Shown: piece after piece, positions 1 to 7,622 of the stretch
Layout: every line of letters begins with the position of its first letter
How positions within the stretch are numbered: the first letter of the stretch is position 1
Assembly: GCF_900452415.1 (NCBI RefSeq)
Contig: NZ_UGNX01000001.1
Span: 1,488,001-1,552,000, forward strand
Source of the DNA: Legionella cincinnatiensis
GTDB lineage: Bacteria; Pseudomonadota; Gammaproteobacteria; Legionellales; Legionellaceae
DNA length: 64,000 bases
Direction of reading: 5' to 3'
Notes under the pieces: generated by a model
Told to the model about the DNA's origin: nothing
Databases searched by the model: none
What the model saw: the letters and a program-made list of their open reading frames with translations, nothing else
Program-made: the position numbers and the translations under genes

Positions 1-526
1 TGCGTACAACCTCTTGGTACCAAGGACGGGTTCTTGGATCATAGGGAATAGTCATCGTTTCTTTTTTAATTATTTTTCCTTGTTTATCTAACTTATAACG
101 CATGTTGATAAAAGGAGGTTTAGAGTTCACTGTGTGGACTAATTGTAATCCTTTTTTTTCTTCTCTATTTATATTAAAGAAATCGCCATTTGCTGCTCCA
201 TAGTGAATCATAAATATGTCTGGATTATCTTGGATTGTTTCGAAAAGAAATTGCTCAAATAAGTTCTGGTTATTAGAATTGATAATATCATTACTAATCG
301 CGCTTCTCATTTCCATTAGATTATGGTTTAGGGTATCTAAATAAGCTTGAAATCGTTCATTAACGAACAAAGATGTTTTTGTAATTAAATCTTTTGCACT
401 ATTATTAAGGACCTTATTGAAAGCGAGATAATTAATACCAATGATAGTAAAACCTATCAGACTTAATAAAAACACAAATAGGGCCATAATACTAATGCGT
501 ATGCTAATTTTAAAATTACGAGCCAT
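1..526 (-). CDS. dCache-type sensor protein, N-terminal part (gene runs off the window)
   Basis: The minus-strand frame opens at ATG 526-524 and stays open to the window edge, about 175 codons. It begins with a basic N-terminus and one hydrophobic segment (about residues 13-35), followed by an extracytoplasmic region. Near the edge is YDPRTRPWY, the hallmark of double-Cache (dCache_1) ligand-binding domains. Such proteins sense small molecules in the periplasm and usually end in a cyclase, GGDEF, kinase or methyl-accepting output domain, which lies outside the window. In Legionella many dCache proteins are class III cyclases, so that is the likeliest output, but it cannot be seen here. The sensor assignment is good; the output is unknown. 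Confidence 0.75.
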   Translation of the reverse strand, partial: MARNFKISIRISIMALFVFLLSLIGFTIIGINYLAFNKVLNNSAKDLITKTSLFVNERFQAYLDTLNHNLMEMRSAISNDIINSNNQNLFEQFLFETIQDNPDIFMIHYGAANGDFFNINREEKKGLQLVHTVNSKPPFINMRYKLDKQGKIIKKETMTIPYDPRTRPWYQEVVR

Positions 527-797
527 AATTTTATCAACGTGTAGTTAAGAGGTTTGAAAAAAATTTGTTAATTGTTTATTTAATTTTATAGCAGAAATAT
601 TCAGCAACTATAGAAATATCAATATAAAAAAGCGTAATAGATAAAATAAATAATAGAGTTTTTATTAATTTTCAATTTTAACAGTTAACGATAGAAAAAT
701 CTTATTGGATTTTAGAGAACCTGCCCTATAATTACACTCATGTTAACGAAGCTTATGGATTAAGATAAAAACTGCTTTTGTCTATTTATTAAATATT

Positions 798-860
798 ATG
801 AAAATTTCTTTTTTTAGCACCCAAAAATATGAACGACCTATTTTCGAGCAAGTAAATTGA
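798..860 (+). pseudogene. N-terminal stub of a D-lactate dehydrogenase-like 2-hydroxyacid dehydrogenase
   Basis: A 20-codon frame reads MKISFFSTQKYERP..., which matches the characteristic first strand and helix of LdhA-type D-lactate dehydrogenases (MKIAFFSTK.YD...). A TGA then stops it at 858-860. The frame overlaps the TTG start of the following LOG gene. I read it as the 5' end of an ldhA-like gene cut by a deletion. It could still be translated as a leader peptide. The identification rests on only about 20 residues. Confidence 0.5.
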
Positions 861-1513
861 ATAATTCAGAAATAATTGTTTCCCCAACAATTGGCGTTTA
901 CCTAGGCTCAAGTATGGGCAATAATCCATCTTTTAAAGATGCTGTTGTCTCTTTAGGAAAAGGAATTGCCAAACACGGATATGCGGTGGTGTACGGGGGA
1001 GGAGGAACTGGTTTAATGGGGCTTCTTGCTAAAACGGTTAAATCTCATGGTGGAACAGTTATTGGGATAACTACGGAATACCTTGCTAAAATAGAGCCAC
1101 CAAGCGAGTTTTTAGATGAATTGCATCTAGTAAGCTCCATGTATGAACGAAAACGTTTGATTCATGAAAAATCATCCCAGTTGCTAGCGATGCCTGGAGG
1201 GATTGGTACATTCGATGAGCTATTCGAAACTTGGTGCGCTATCAAAATAGGAGTTATTAAAAAACCGTTTGGACTGGTTAATATAGACGGATATTTTAAT
1301 CCAATGCTCCAATTTGTTGCTTCATGTGTTAATTATGACTTGTTAGGCGAACAAGATATTAAAATTCCAACCGTCTATGATGAGATTTCATCCTATTTAA
1401 AATATTTAGAAGAAGAGCAACGGCGTAATTTTTTTGACGTTTATTCCAATTTAAATCTCAGTAATACTCAAAATAAGGATAAACATCCAATTGAAATCTA
1501 TGACATAAGCTAA
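857..1513 (+). CDS. LOG-family (TIGR00730) Rossmann-fold protein, nucleoside-5'-monophosphate phosphoribohydrolase type
   Basis: 218 residues. The protein opens with the GVYLGSSMGNN strand-loop, then YGGGGTGLMG, then the family signature PGGIGTFDELFE (about residues 113-124) with the preceding R.R-type motif MYERKR. LOG proteins cleave the base from nucleoside 5'-monophosphates, releasing free bases such as cytokinins in plants; bacterial roles are mostly housekeeping. The only start codon upstream of the first strand is TTG 857, which sits inside the TGA of an ldhA-like stub and has no clear Shine-Dalgarno. The native start may therefore have been replaced when the junction formed. The fold is certain; the physiological substrate is not known. 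Confidence 0.85.
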   Translation: MNNSEIIVSPTIGVYLGSSMGNNPSFKDAVVSLGKGIAKHGYAVVYGGGGTGLMGLLAKTVKSHGGTVIGITTEYLAKIEPPSEFLDELHLVSSMYERKRLIHEKSSQLLAMPGGIGTFDELFETWCAIKIGVIKKPFGLVNIDGYFNPMLQFVASCVNYDLLGEQDIKIPTVYDEISSYLKYLEEEQRRNFFDVYSNLNLSNTQNKDKHPIEIYDIS

Positions 1514-1613
1514 ATTTTTTCGTTACGGTGCAAGTTGTGAAGTACTAGTCATTCTGCTAAGGAACCATGTTTAGGTCTCGCATCCTAGCAGGTTAATAGT
1601 TCAGTTAAGTATA

Positions 1614-2078
1614 ATGAACAATAAATCAAAATGGATCTTAACTATGGCAATTTTTATAAAAAAAGTCTCTTCTGATGAGGATATTAAAAAATGTTTGGAG
1701 ATTCGCTTTAAGGTGTTTGTTGCCGGCCAGCATGTTCCTCTACACGAGGAGGTGGATGGAAAAGATGCCGAGAGTGATCACTACCTTTTATGGTACAATA
1801 AGCATCCATCTGGGACAACCCGAGTGAGGTATGTAGAGGATTTTGCAAAAATCGAGCGGGTAGCTATATTGGACGAGCATCAAGGAAAAGGGTTAGGGTT
1901 TGCAATTATGCGGTTTATTTTATCTGATCTTCAGAAACATACATTGATAAAAAAAATTAAATTAAGTTCGCAAACTCATGCTATCCCATTTTATGAAAAA
2001 TTGGGTTTTATAGTATGCAGTAATGAATACACGGATGCCGGGATCCCCCATAAAGACATGCAGTTATTTTTTGAGTGA
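1614..2078 (+). CDS. GNAT-family N-acetyltransferase (YjcF/ElaA-like)
   Basis: 154 residues from ATG 1614; a second ATG at 1644 (MAIFIKK) starts right at the GNAT fold and is an equally good start. RFKVFVAGQHVPLHEEVD is typical of the YjcF/ElaA subgroup. The acetyl-CoA pyrophosphate loop is HQGKGLGFAIM (about residues 89-99), and the C-terminal strand carries FYEKLGF. Small GNATs of this subgroup are cytosolic and their acyl acceptors are mostly unknown. It stands alone between LOG and a minus-strand hypothetical gene. Confidence 0.8.
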   Translation: MNNKSKWILTMAIFIKKVSSDEDIKKCLEIRFKVFVAGQHVPLHEEVDGKDAESDHYLLWYNKHPSGTTRVRYVEDFAKIERVAILDEHQGKGLGFAIMRFILSDLQKHTLIKKIKLSSQTHAIPFYEKLGFIVCSNEYTDAGIPHKDMQLFFE

Positions 2079-2127
2079 AATGGATAATAGAGGAAGTAAC
2101 TGTTATTTATTTCAAGATTAATTATTG

Positions 2128-2511
2128 CTAGGGGCTTTTCCTTATATCGTCTTCAGGATAACGGTGTGCAATTAAGTATAAAGCTTGAAAGAATTCATTA
2201 CGCAGCTGAGGGGGGAGCATATCAATATGAATCGAGTTTTGATGTTCATTGGTTGAGCTGTAATTAGCATTATATGGAATAGCATTTCTTGAAATTTGGA
2301 ATGGCTCTATATCTGTATCAGCAGCAAATCTTGCATCTATATTAATAGCGACAACACAATCAGCACCACTTATGTTTTTAACATAGGCTCCAGTATTTTT
2401 GCAAGAGCCTCCCATCCAAACGTCATACTCGAATTCGTCTGGGTGCATCCAGGAATATGTGCTGCTTTTACTCGAACATTCCTTTACAATTCCTTCTACT
2501 AAGCAGACCAA
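2128..2511 (-). CDS. hypothetical protein, 127 residues, possibly 5'-truncated
   Basis: I do not recognise a family. The frame has only a TTG (2511) as a possible start and stays open for another 11 codons upstream (YEYFSNAPSTR...) without an ATG. The gene may therefore have lost its original 5' end. The sequence is Cys-containing and mixed alpha/beta in character (GADCVVAINIDARFAAD), with no signal peptide or membrane segment. Composition looks protein-like rather than random, and the opposite-strand frame is a shadow. Confidence 0.4.
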   Translation of the reverse strand: MVCLVEGIVKECSSKSSTYSWMHPDEFEYDVWMGGSCKNTGAYVKNISGADCVVAINIDARFAADTDIEPFQISRNAIPYNANYSSTNEHQNSIHIDMLPPQLRNEFFQALYLIAHRYPEDDIRKSP

Positions 2512-2705
2512 TCTGGTTGATGGGGCATTCGAAAAATATTCATATTATTTTGCGATAAACAAGTAACTACTTAATAATTTGTCTGGCTCAGAAGGTGGGA
2601 GTTTTATTTGAATATAGAAAATAAAATCATTCTCCATACGGGATCTTTATTCCATGATGGGATTCGCTAACTGCTCTCATAATGTGCTCAAGAGCAGTGA
2701 TATGA

Positions 2706-3010
2706 TTACTCGTTATGCCTGTAATAGAATTGGCCAGTGAGAACACGCTTCAACATAGCGGAGCACATGTTGACATTAAACCCACTAATTTTCTTCTTGC
2801 TGAAAATGATACATTAGACAAACACAAGAGAGAACTATGGGCTACACCTTGCTAGGTCCCACCTATATAGATGCTAAGGTTTTCAATAGCTATTAGTAGG
2901 ATTAGCACTTTCAAACTCAAGCAGGTCAGGAGATGCGAAAACTAATTGATTCTATGACAGATCCAGATCCAACTAATCAACCTAAACTTGATCGAGTTTT
3001 AGGCATTTGC
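2706..3010 (+). pseudogene. decayed protein-kinase-like gene remnant
   Basis: One frame (2706-2855) reads VIELASENTLQHSG then HVDIKPTNFLL, close to the kinase catalytic loop H-R-D-I-K-P-x-N-(F/I)-L-L with a preceding helix E ending. It stops at TAG 2853. A second frame further on reads LIDSMTDPDPTNQPKLDRVL, resembling the C-lobe DP..RP.L..V motif. Frame changes and stops break everything between. This fits the corpse of a Ser/Thr-kinase-like effector. No intact start is present. The identification rests on two short motifs in the right order. Confidence 0.45.
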
Positions 3011-3023
3011 GGTCAATATTTAT

Positions 3024-4217
3024 TTACAAAGGTTTGTACAGTTCTTCTTGCTCTTTTTCAACGTGTTCTTCTTCAATAGGGTCTTTAGTTGTCAATTGGC
3101 TTTTATGATAAGCAAAATAGAGTCCATAAATATTATGAGATAGACGAGGAGAAAAGACATCGACTTTGGGAGCTTCGACCATTTCTATTTCTTTCTCAGC
3201 AAGTGTACCAAGTATATCAATTTTTATTTCATTAATAAGTTTTGCTGCTTTTTTTAATAATTCAATTTTAAGTAAAGGAGTTTTTGCTAATACAGCGGTA
3301 TCAAATTTGTCTATTTCTGTCTTAATTAAACCAATAAATTCTTTCTTAATTTCTAATGTGCCATACAAGGTAGAATAGTTATATTGCTGTGCATAAAGGA
3401 GGCCTGAAATCGTCTTAAGTAATGCGTGCCAACTCCGATCATGAAGTATCCATAATATAGGATTGTTAGGAAATTCTTTATAGGAATCTTGTAAATAATT
3501 TGCTCCAGATTCCAATAATGTAACCAATTTAATTTTAAATGTATCGATATCTTTCTTAAATTGATCTAGTCCTTCATGGACTTTCTCAGTGTGGAGCAAG
3601 CTTAAAATTTCATTTTCAATTTTTTTTACTTCATTACACAAAGAAATTAAATCAACTTCTTCATGAAGTTGTTGTTTTAAAAAATTCGCGGACTCAATGT
3701 AATCTTTTTGTTGGGTGGTGTTTATTCCTTGATGACTATAAATGGCAAAATAAGTTTCGCAAGCGCCTAAACATACACGATAAATACTCAGAGCATAAGC
3801 AAATTGGCGCATAAAAACTTGTGCCATAGGAGTATATGGTTTTTCAGGTTTAAAGAGAAACAAGCCATCTTCTTGATTTAATTCCAATGGTAAACCACTT
3901 TTTAAAACATGATGATCAAAAGCAGCTATAAAGCTTGGATTTTCTGCTTCCTTGACAATTGTTTGAGCAGTTTCTATTAATATGTTCTCATCAACCAAAC
4001 AATCTTCCATGGCTTTTTGAACTATATTGAAGCTAAAAACAACTTCTTCTCCTTTAGCAACTTCAGTAAGTCTTTGTGTTCGCCATGTATTAAAGAAATA
4101 ATCCTTTAATAATTTCCTTATTTCAAACATGGTCTTTCGATAGTATTCTAGACGCTCAAAAATTGTTTGAGTTTGAACATTAAGTTCCTGCTGATAAAGT
4201 TCCAGTTTTCCTTCCAT
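3024..4217 (-). CDS. coiled-coil helical protein, candidate Dot/Icm effector
   Basis: 397 residues, with no family I can name. It is predicted to be almost all helical (QQELNVQTQTIFERLEYYRK; long central helices) with no signal peptide or transmembrane segment. The C-terminus is strongly acidic (KDPIEEEHVEKEQEELYKPL), matching the glutamate-rich E-block that helps many Legionella proteins enter the Dot/Icm type IV system. The start at 4217 is supported by AAAGGAGAATGTT just before ATG. A DnaA-box repeat lies about 170 bp upstream. Effector status is inferred from the tail and the neighbourhood. Confidence 0.65.
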   Translation of the reverse strand: MEGKLELYQQELNVQTQTIFERLEYYRKTMFEIRKLLKDYFFNTWRTQRLTEVAKGEEVVFSFNIVQKAMEDCLVDENILIETAQTIVKEAENPSFIAAFDHHVLKSGLPLELNQEDGLFLFKPEKPYTPMAQVFMRQFAYALSIYRVCLGACETYFAIYSHQGINTTQQKDYIESANFLKQQLHEEVDLISLCNEVKKIENEILSLLHTEKVHEGLDQFKKDIDTFKIKLVTLLESGANYLQDSYKEFPNNPILWILHDRSWHALLKTISGLLYAQQYNYSTLYGTLEIKKEFIGLIKTEIDKFDTAVLAKTPLLKIELLKKAAKLINEIKIDILGTLAEKEIEMVEAPKVDVFSPRLSHNIYGLYFAYHKSQLTTKDPIEEEHVEKEQEELYKPL

Positions 4218-4390
4218 AACATTCTCCTTTTCATTCCTTATTAATGTTTTAATTTTTACAGGGCGACATGTTTAGTGTCAAGGTGTTTAATTTTGAGAAG
4301 TGCAAAATTAAGAATAAGCACTGGATCGTGTAATTGAGGTAAAAGAGGGTATTAATAGATTTCAATAAATTTTTGAAAATTTACCTAAAT

Positions 4391-4648
4391 AAATAAAGAA
4401 GAAAAATAGTTCAAGTCAAGACTGTTTTTTTAATTTTTGTTTGTTTAAAATGTAAATGCATTAATTCAAATATTCAATCTGTGGATATTTATTCAATCCT
4501 AGTAATTGAAGTCCCTTTCAAAGATTCTTGAGAGCCTTGTTTTACCTAGGTTTTTGCTATTTTTAAATAGAGTCTATTTCCTCTAAGTTATGCACATTTT
4601 CTGTGGATAACTCTGTTTATATTCTGTCAAACTTCTTGTGGTAATTAA
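4391..4648 (+). repeat. dispersed DnaA-box repeat, copy 1
   Basis: One of four related intergenic elements, all in the same orientation. Order within the copy: AGTCAAGACT followed by a run of T and an AT-rich stretch (4411-4450); CTGTGGATATTT (4479-4490); a CCTTGTTTTACCTAGG block (about 4535-4550); then TTATGCACA (4588-4596) and TGTGGATAA (4602-4610), separated by TTTTC. The last two match the DnaA-box consensus TTATNCACA on opposite strands. It lies between two minus-strand genes, upstream of the coiled-coil gene. Confidence 0.85.
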
Positions 4649-4724
4649 CCTAACTTTCTGTAAACAATAAGATATTTAAAATATTAATAAAAGATGGGTG
4701 AACCTCTTTAAATTTATATTGTAC

Positions 4725-4754
4725 CTGGGGCATAACATAGATTTCATGCCCCAG
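4725..4754. terminator. hairpin downstream of the His-rich periplasmic gene, possible terminator
   Basis: A perfect 9-bp inverted repeat, CTGGGGCAT / ATGCCCCAG, with a 12-nt loop lies about 40 bp beyond the stop at 4795. It could end transcription of the MerR-controlled pair. No U-tract follows on the minus strand, so intrinsic termination is not certain. Confidence 0.4.
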
Positions 4755-4794
4755 TTATCCCCGCTTTCACAAGCAATGAAGCCTTACTCACTTC

Positions 4795-5616
4795 TTAGCT
4801 CACCTTAATTGCAAAAGGAACATATACATCTTGTTCATTAATCCGAAATTGCGCAAATAATTTAACAAATCCGGTTTTTTTAAGCCCTATATGAAACATG
4901 AGCTCAGCGCCGCCGCGCTCGGATTCCCTAGTGGGCTCTTTTCCCATAGGATGAATATGAAGAATCGATGCATGATCGCCGCTAAAACCCACAACATGAG
5001 CAAATGCTCCCATCACAGGTTCAAGCTTAGTGAATGGTTTGCCATTCTTGGTAACGGTAATGGTTGCCATAACTTCTTGCCCCGCTTTTGGTTTACTGTC
5101 TAGTGTCAAAGTGAATTCATAAGGGCTCATCTTAGTATTTAATACTACTTTTTCTTTCACTAATGGATTTAGGGGGGAAGTTCCTAAATCAGTTACTAAA
5201 AACTCCTGCTTATTGGTTTTGATGGGAGTAATATCTACCCACATTTGATAAGCGCCAGTCTTTTTTGGGGTAAAACTAAATACAAAATCTTGTTTTTTAC
5301 TATCTATTACAGGATGAACATGATGATAGTCACTAAGAGAAGGATCAATGATTAATACATGAATTTTCTGGGTATGTACTTCTTTTAACTCATCAATCTT
5401 GAGCGCTTTATTATCTCTTAGCAATTGAAACCTGATGGTTATTGGTTTATTGGCGGTGAGTATATTTGGTGATTTTTCAAGAGAAATCTTAATGCTACGG
5501 TTGCTCGCCTCATTTTTACCAGGGTATTGGTGGGAATGAGGGGGGTACCCCTGGGCGTAAGATGGGACTCCGTCCAGCATAAACCCTAAATATAATAGAA
5601 AAAATAAATACCGCAT
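4795..5616 (-). CDS. secreted His-rich periplasmic protein, probably metal-related
   Basis: 273 residues with an N-terminal signal peptide (MRYLFFLLYLGFML... ending near SYAQG). The mature part has two beta-sandwich-like halves with His-rich strands: DYHHVHP and, in the second half, FAHVVGFSGDHASILHIHP. Proteins of this type occur beside copper and mercury resistance genes and probably bind metal or sense periplasmic redox state, but I know of no fixed function. AGGAG sits 6 nt before the ATG. The gene follows the glutaredoxin-MauE gene by about 70 bp and probably shares its MerR-controlled promoter. Confidence 0.65.
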   Translation of the reverse strand: MRYLFFLLYLGFMLDGVPSYAQGYPPHSHQYPGKNEASNRSIKISLEKSPNILTANKPITIRFQLLRDNKALKIDELKEVHTQKIHVLIIDPSLSDYHHVHPVIDSKKQDFVFSFTPKKTGAYQMWVDITPIKTNKQEFLVTDLGTSPLNPLVKEKVVLNTKMSPYEFTLTLDSKPKAGQEVMATITVTKNGKPFTKLEPVMGAFAHVVGFSGDHASILHIHPMGKEPTRESERGGAELMFHIGLKKTGFVKLFAQFRINEQDVYVPFAIKVS

Positions 5617-5687
5617 GAACTGCTCCTGCTAAGTTAACGAATAAATTTAATGTATAAATATTGCCTTAAGGGAATTGAGTAGTGACT

Positions 5688-6434
5688 TCAATACATGCGC
5701 CACATTGCCAGTGCCATTCCAATCATCATTAAGTTTTCGGTGAGGGAGATAAATCCCAAAGGAACATTGCTGTCACCGCCGACACAGGCACATTTCAATT
5801 CGCGTTTCTCAATATAGACTGCTTTAAATACAGAGAGGGCGCCTATTGTTCCTATAAACAAGGCAACCGGAATTGAAATCCAACTAAAGGCTCCTGCGAT
5901 CATTAGAATCCCTGCTAATGCTTCTGCAAAAGGATAAATGTAGCTGTAGGGGACCCATCGCTTGGCTAAGAGGTCATAATTCAGAAACATAGTTGAAAAT
6001 CCCTCAACATTCTGTAACTTTAAAAGCGCAAGAACGGTCATGCTAAAGGAAACAAACCAACTTAAAGCTCGAGTTGTAAACACAGTACTGGTGGATGCAT
6101 AGCTTGTAGCAAGTGCCATAAGGGCAGTTATAGAAAAAAGAACAATTACTGGACGATAGCTTTTTTCTTTAGGATCTTGCACTTTTTTTCCAAAATAGCG
6201 GCGCAAATCGTCGTAACCCCCGATCCGTTTTCCATTGATAAAGGTTTGAGGTGTAGTTTTCACGTCATGTTCTTCTTTAAATGCATCTACTTGTTCACGA
6301 CTAGTGAGCCACTTATCTTCAATAATATAACCTTGGCGTTCCAATAAATCTTTGGTTTTAAGGCCATAAGGACATATATGCTTTGGGATCACCATACGAT
6401 AGAGAGTCGCTTTTTTAGCTGCTGTATTTCTCAT
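5688..6434 (-). CDS. glutaredoxin domain fused to MauE/DoxX-like membrane domain
   Basis: 248 residues from the chosen start. The N-terminal glutaredoxin domain has a monothiol-like CPYG site (Cys about 21) and the cis-Pro/GSH loop TPQTFINGKRIGGYDDL. The C-terminal part has four hydrophobic segments typical of MauE-like redox membrane proteins, plus a Cys-x-Cys (LKCACVGG). The family probably passes electrons or thiols across the inner membrane. I prefer the internal ATG (6434) to the first one (6455). It has GGAG 7 nt upstream, and the MerR-type promoter would leave only a few nucleotides of leader before 6455. A divergent MerR gene lies next door. Confidence 0.8.
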   Translation of the reverse strand: MRNTAAKKATLYRMVIPKHICPYGLKTKDLLERQGYIIEDKWLTSREQVDAFKEEHDVKTTPQTFINGKRIGGYDDLRRYFGKKVQDPKEKSYRPVIVLFSITALMALATSYASTSTVFTTRALSWFVSFSMTVLALLKLQNVEGFSTMFLNYDLLAKRWVPYSYIYPFAEALAGILMIAGAFSWISIPVALFIGTIGALSVFKAVYIEKRELKCACVGGDSNVPLGFISLTENLMMIGMALAMWRMY

Positions 6435-6466
6435 TTGAATACTCCATTGATTCATGGTCTATAAAT

Positions 6467-6498
6467 AATATAGAGTATGTACTATAGTACGGAGTCAA
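6467..6498 (-). promoter_or_regulatory. MerR-type operator/promoter for the glutaredoxin-MauE gene
   Basis: Read on the minus strand: TTGACT (-35, 6498-6493), a 20-bp spacer, then TATATT (-10, 6472-6467). The spacer contains the perfect palindrome GTACTATAGTAC (6479-6490). An over-long 19-20 bp spacer with GTAC-N4-GTAC between the boxes is the textbook architecture of Hg(II)-MerR promoters, where the activator twists the DNA to realign the boxes. The site lies between the divergent merR-like gene and its target. Confidence 0.85.
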
Positions 6499-6501
6499 GT
6501 A

Positions 6502-6906
6502 ATGAATAGTAAAACAATTAGTGAATTTGCTAAATTATGTGGAGTTGGGGTAGAAACGATACGTTATTACCAACGCCAAGGGATTCTTAGTATTCCACCA
6601 CTTGCAAAAGAGTTTAGCGCGGGAAGAATCAGGCGTTATGGTGAGCATGACATCCGTCGTTTAAGGTTTATTCTTTCGGCAAAAAAAGCTGGTTTTACTC
6701 TAAAGGAAATCAAAGAATTATTAGATCTCGATGCAAAGAATGATCGTGAGCGTGTGAGAAGCATCGCCCAAAACCGTATTACAAAGTTGGATATGCAAAT
6801 TGCTGAACTTACGGAGGCTCGAGAATCTCTTTACCGCTTAATAAAAGAATGTAAAAGAGCTGATTCAGCGCCATGTCCTATTTTAGTTGCATTTGAAGAA
6901 AAATAG
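6502..6906 (+). CDS. MerR-family metal/thiol-responsive regulator
   Basis: 134 residues. The N-terminal winged helix (EFAKLCGVGVETIRYYQRQGIL) is followed by a dimerisation helix and a C-terminal loop with two cysteines (IKECKRADSAPCPIL). Aligned by eye with Hg(II)-MerR, the two loop cysteines (MerR 117 and 126) are kept. The Cys82 position is Asp (DAKNDRERV), so the three-Cys Hg site is incomplete. It may sense another metal or thiol state. It is divergently transcribed from the glutaredoxin-MauE gene across a mer-like operator. Confidence 0.85.
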   Translation: MNSKTISEFAKLCGVGVETIRYYQRQGILSIPPLAKEFSAGRIRRYGEHDIRRLRFILSAKKAGFTLKEIKELLDLDAKNDRERVRSIAQNRITKLDMQIAELTEARESLYRLIKECKRADSAPCPILVAFEEK

Positions 6907-7030
6907 AGTTCGATAGTACTCTATATTCGGGTTTATTGACAGATGTATTTTGCAAGAGCAATCACATACAAATAGATGAAAAAGCCATGCTACGACTTTT
7001 ATTTAGGTATAAGGTTTTGCAGATATTTTA

Positions 7031-7292
7031 AAAATAAAGAAGGAAAATAGTTTAAGTCAAGACTGTTTTTTTAATTTTTGTTTGTTTAAAATAGCCATGC
7101 TTTAATTCTTTTCGAATATCCAAATCTGTGGATATTTAGTTTGACCCAATAGTTGCACTCAATTTTAGAGTTTCTCAAGATCCTTGTTTTATCTAGGTTT
7201 ATTCCTATTTTAAATAAAATTCACTTCTCTAAGTTATGCACATTTTCTGTGGATAAGTCTGTTTATATACTGTCAAACTACCTTTAGTAATT
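7031..7292 (+). repeat. dispersed DnaA-box repeat, copy 2
   Basis: The conserved blocks come in the same order as the other copies. The T-run/AT block starts near 7055. An AATATCC...GGATATT hairpin spans about 7114-7137. TTATGCACA lies at 7234-7242 and TGTGGATAA at 7248-7256, with the invariant TTTTC between them. It sits about 330 bp upstream of the 1229-residue effector candidate, beside an IS66 remnant. Confidence 0.85.
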
Positions 7293-7324
7293 GAAAGATA
7301 AAGCGATGATCCCTTATTTTCCAG

Positions 7325-7470
7325 TATTACGCACCAACATCGGCTGTTACTGGCTGCAGAATCTGCTGATTTTAGAAAAAGCATCGATAGCTTAAAAAAA
7401 CTATGCCGATAAAACCGCTTGTTGACTCATTCATCAGTGCCGTATTTGTTTTTAGTAAGCAAAGATCGTT
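7325..7470 (+). mobile_element. IS66-type TnpB (ORF2) remnant
   Basis: One frame reads HRLLLAAESADFRKSIDSL, like the IS66 TnpB core (D.RK.IDGL). After a stop and a frame change the DNA continues VDSFISAVFVFSKQRS, matching the family's DPFSG.VFVFRNRR segment. No terminal inverted repeats or other IS66 ORFs are visible, so this is a scrap of an old insertion just upstream of the large effector candidate. Confidence 0.6.
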
Positions 7471-7622
7471 TTAGATCACTTCGCTCATTCTCACAAAGAT
7501 GTCGCTAATTTTTGTCCTATACAAAAATCGTTTTTTTGCATTCAAATTAAGTCATGTGGATTAATATTTAGTTAATATCCTTATTTTATAATGAAGATAT
7601 TGATGTTGTTTTTGGACTAATT

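Noticed and set aside
1554-1591. Stem CTGCTAAGG / CCTAGCAG after the LOG gene, considered as part of a tRNA
   Set aside because: No tRNA cloverleaf, T-loop or CCA-compatible ends can be drawn; at most a weak transcript-end hairpin with a bulge and a 21-nt loop.
4411-4440. AGTCAAGACT plus T-run at the start of the DnaA-box repeats, considered as an intrinsic terminator
   Set aside because: The stem would be 4 bp with a 2-nt loop, too small; the T-run is better seen as part of the AT-rich block.
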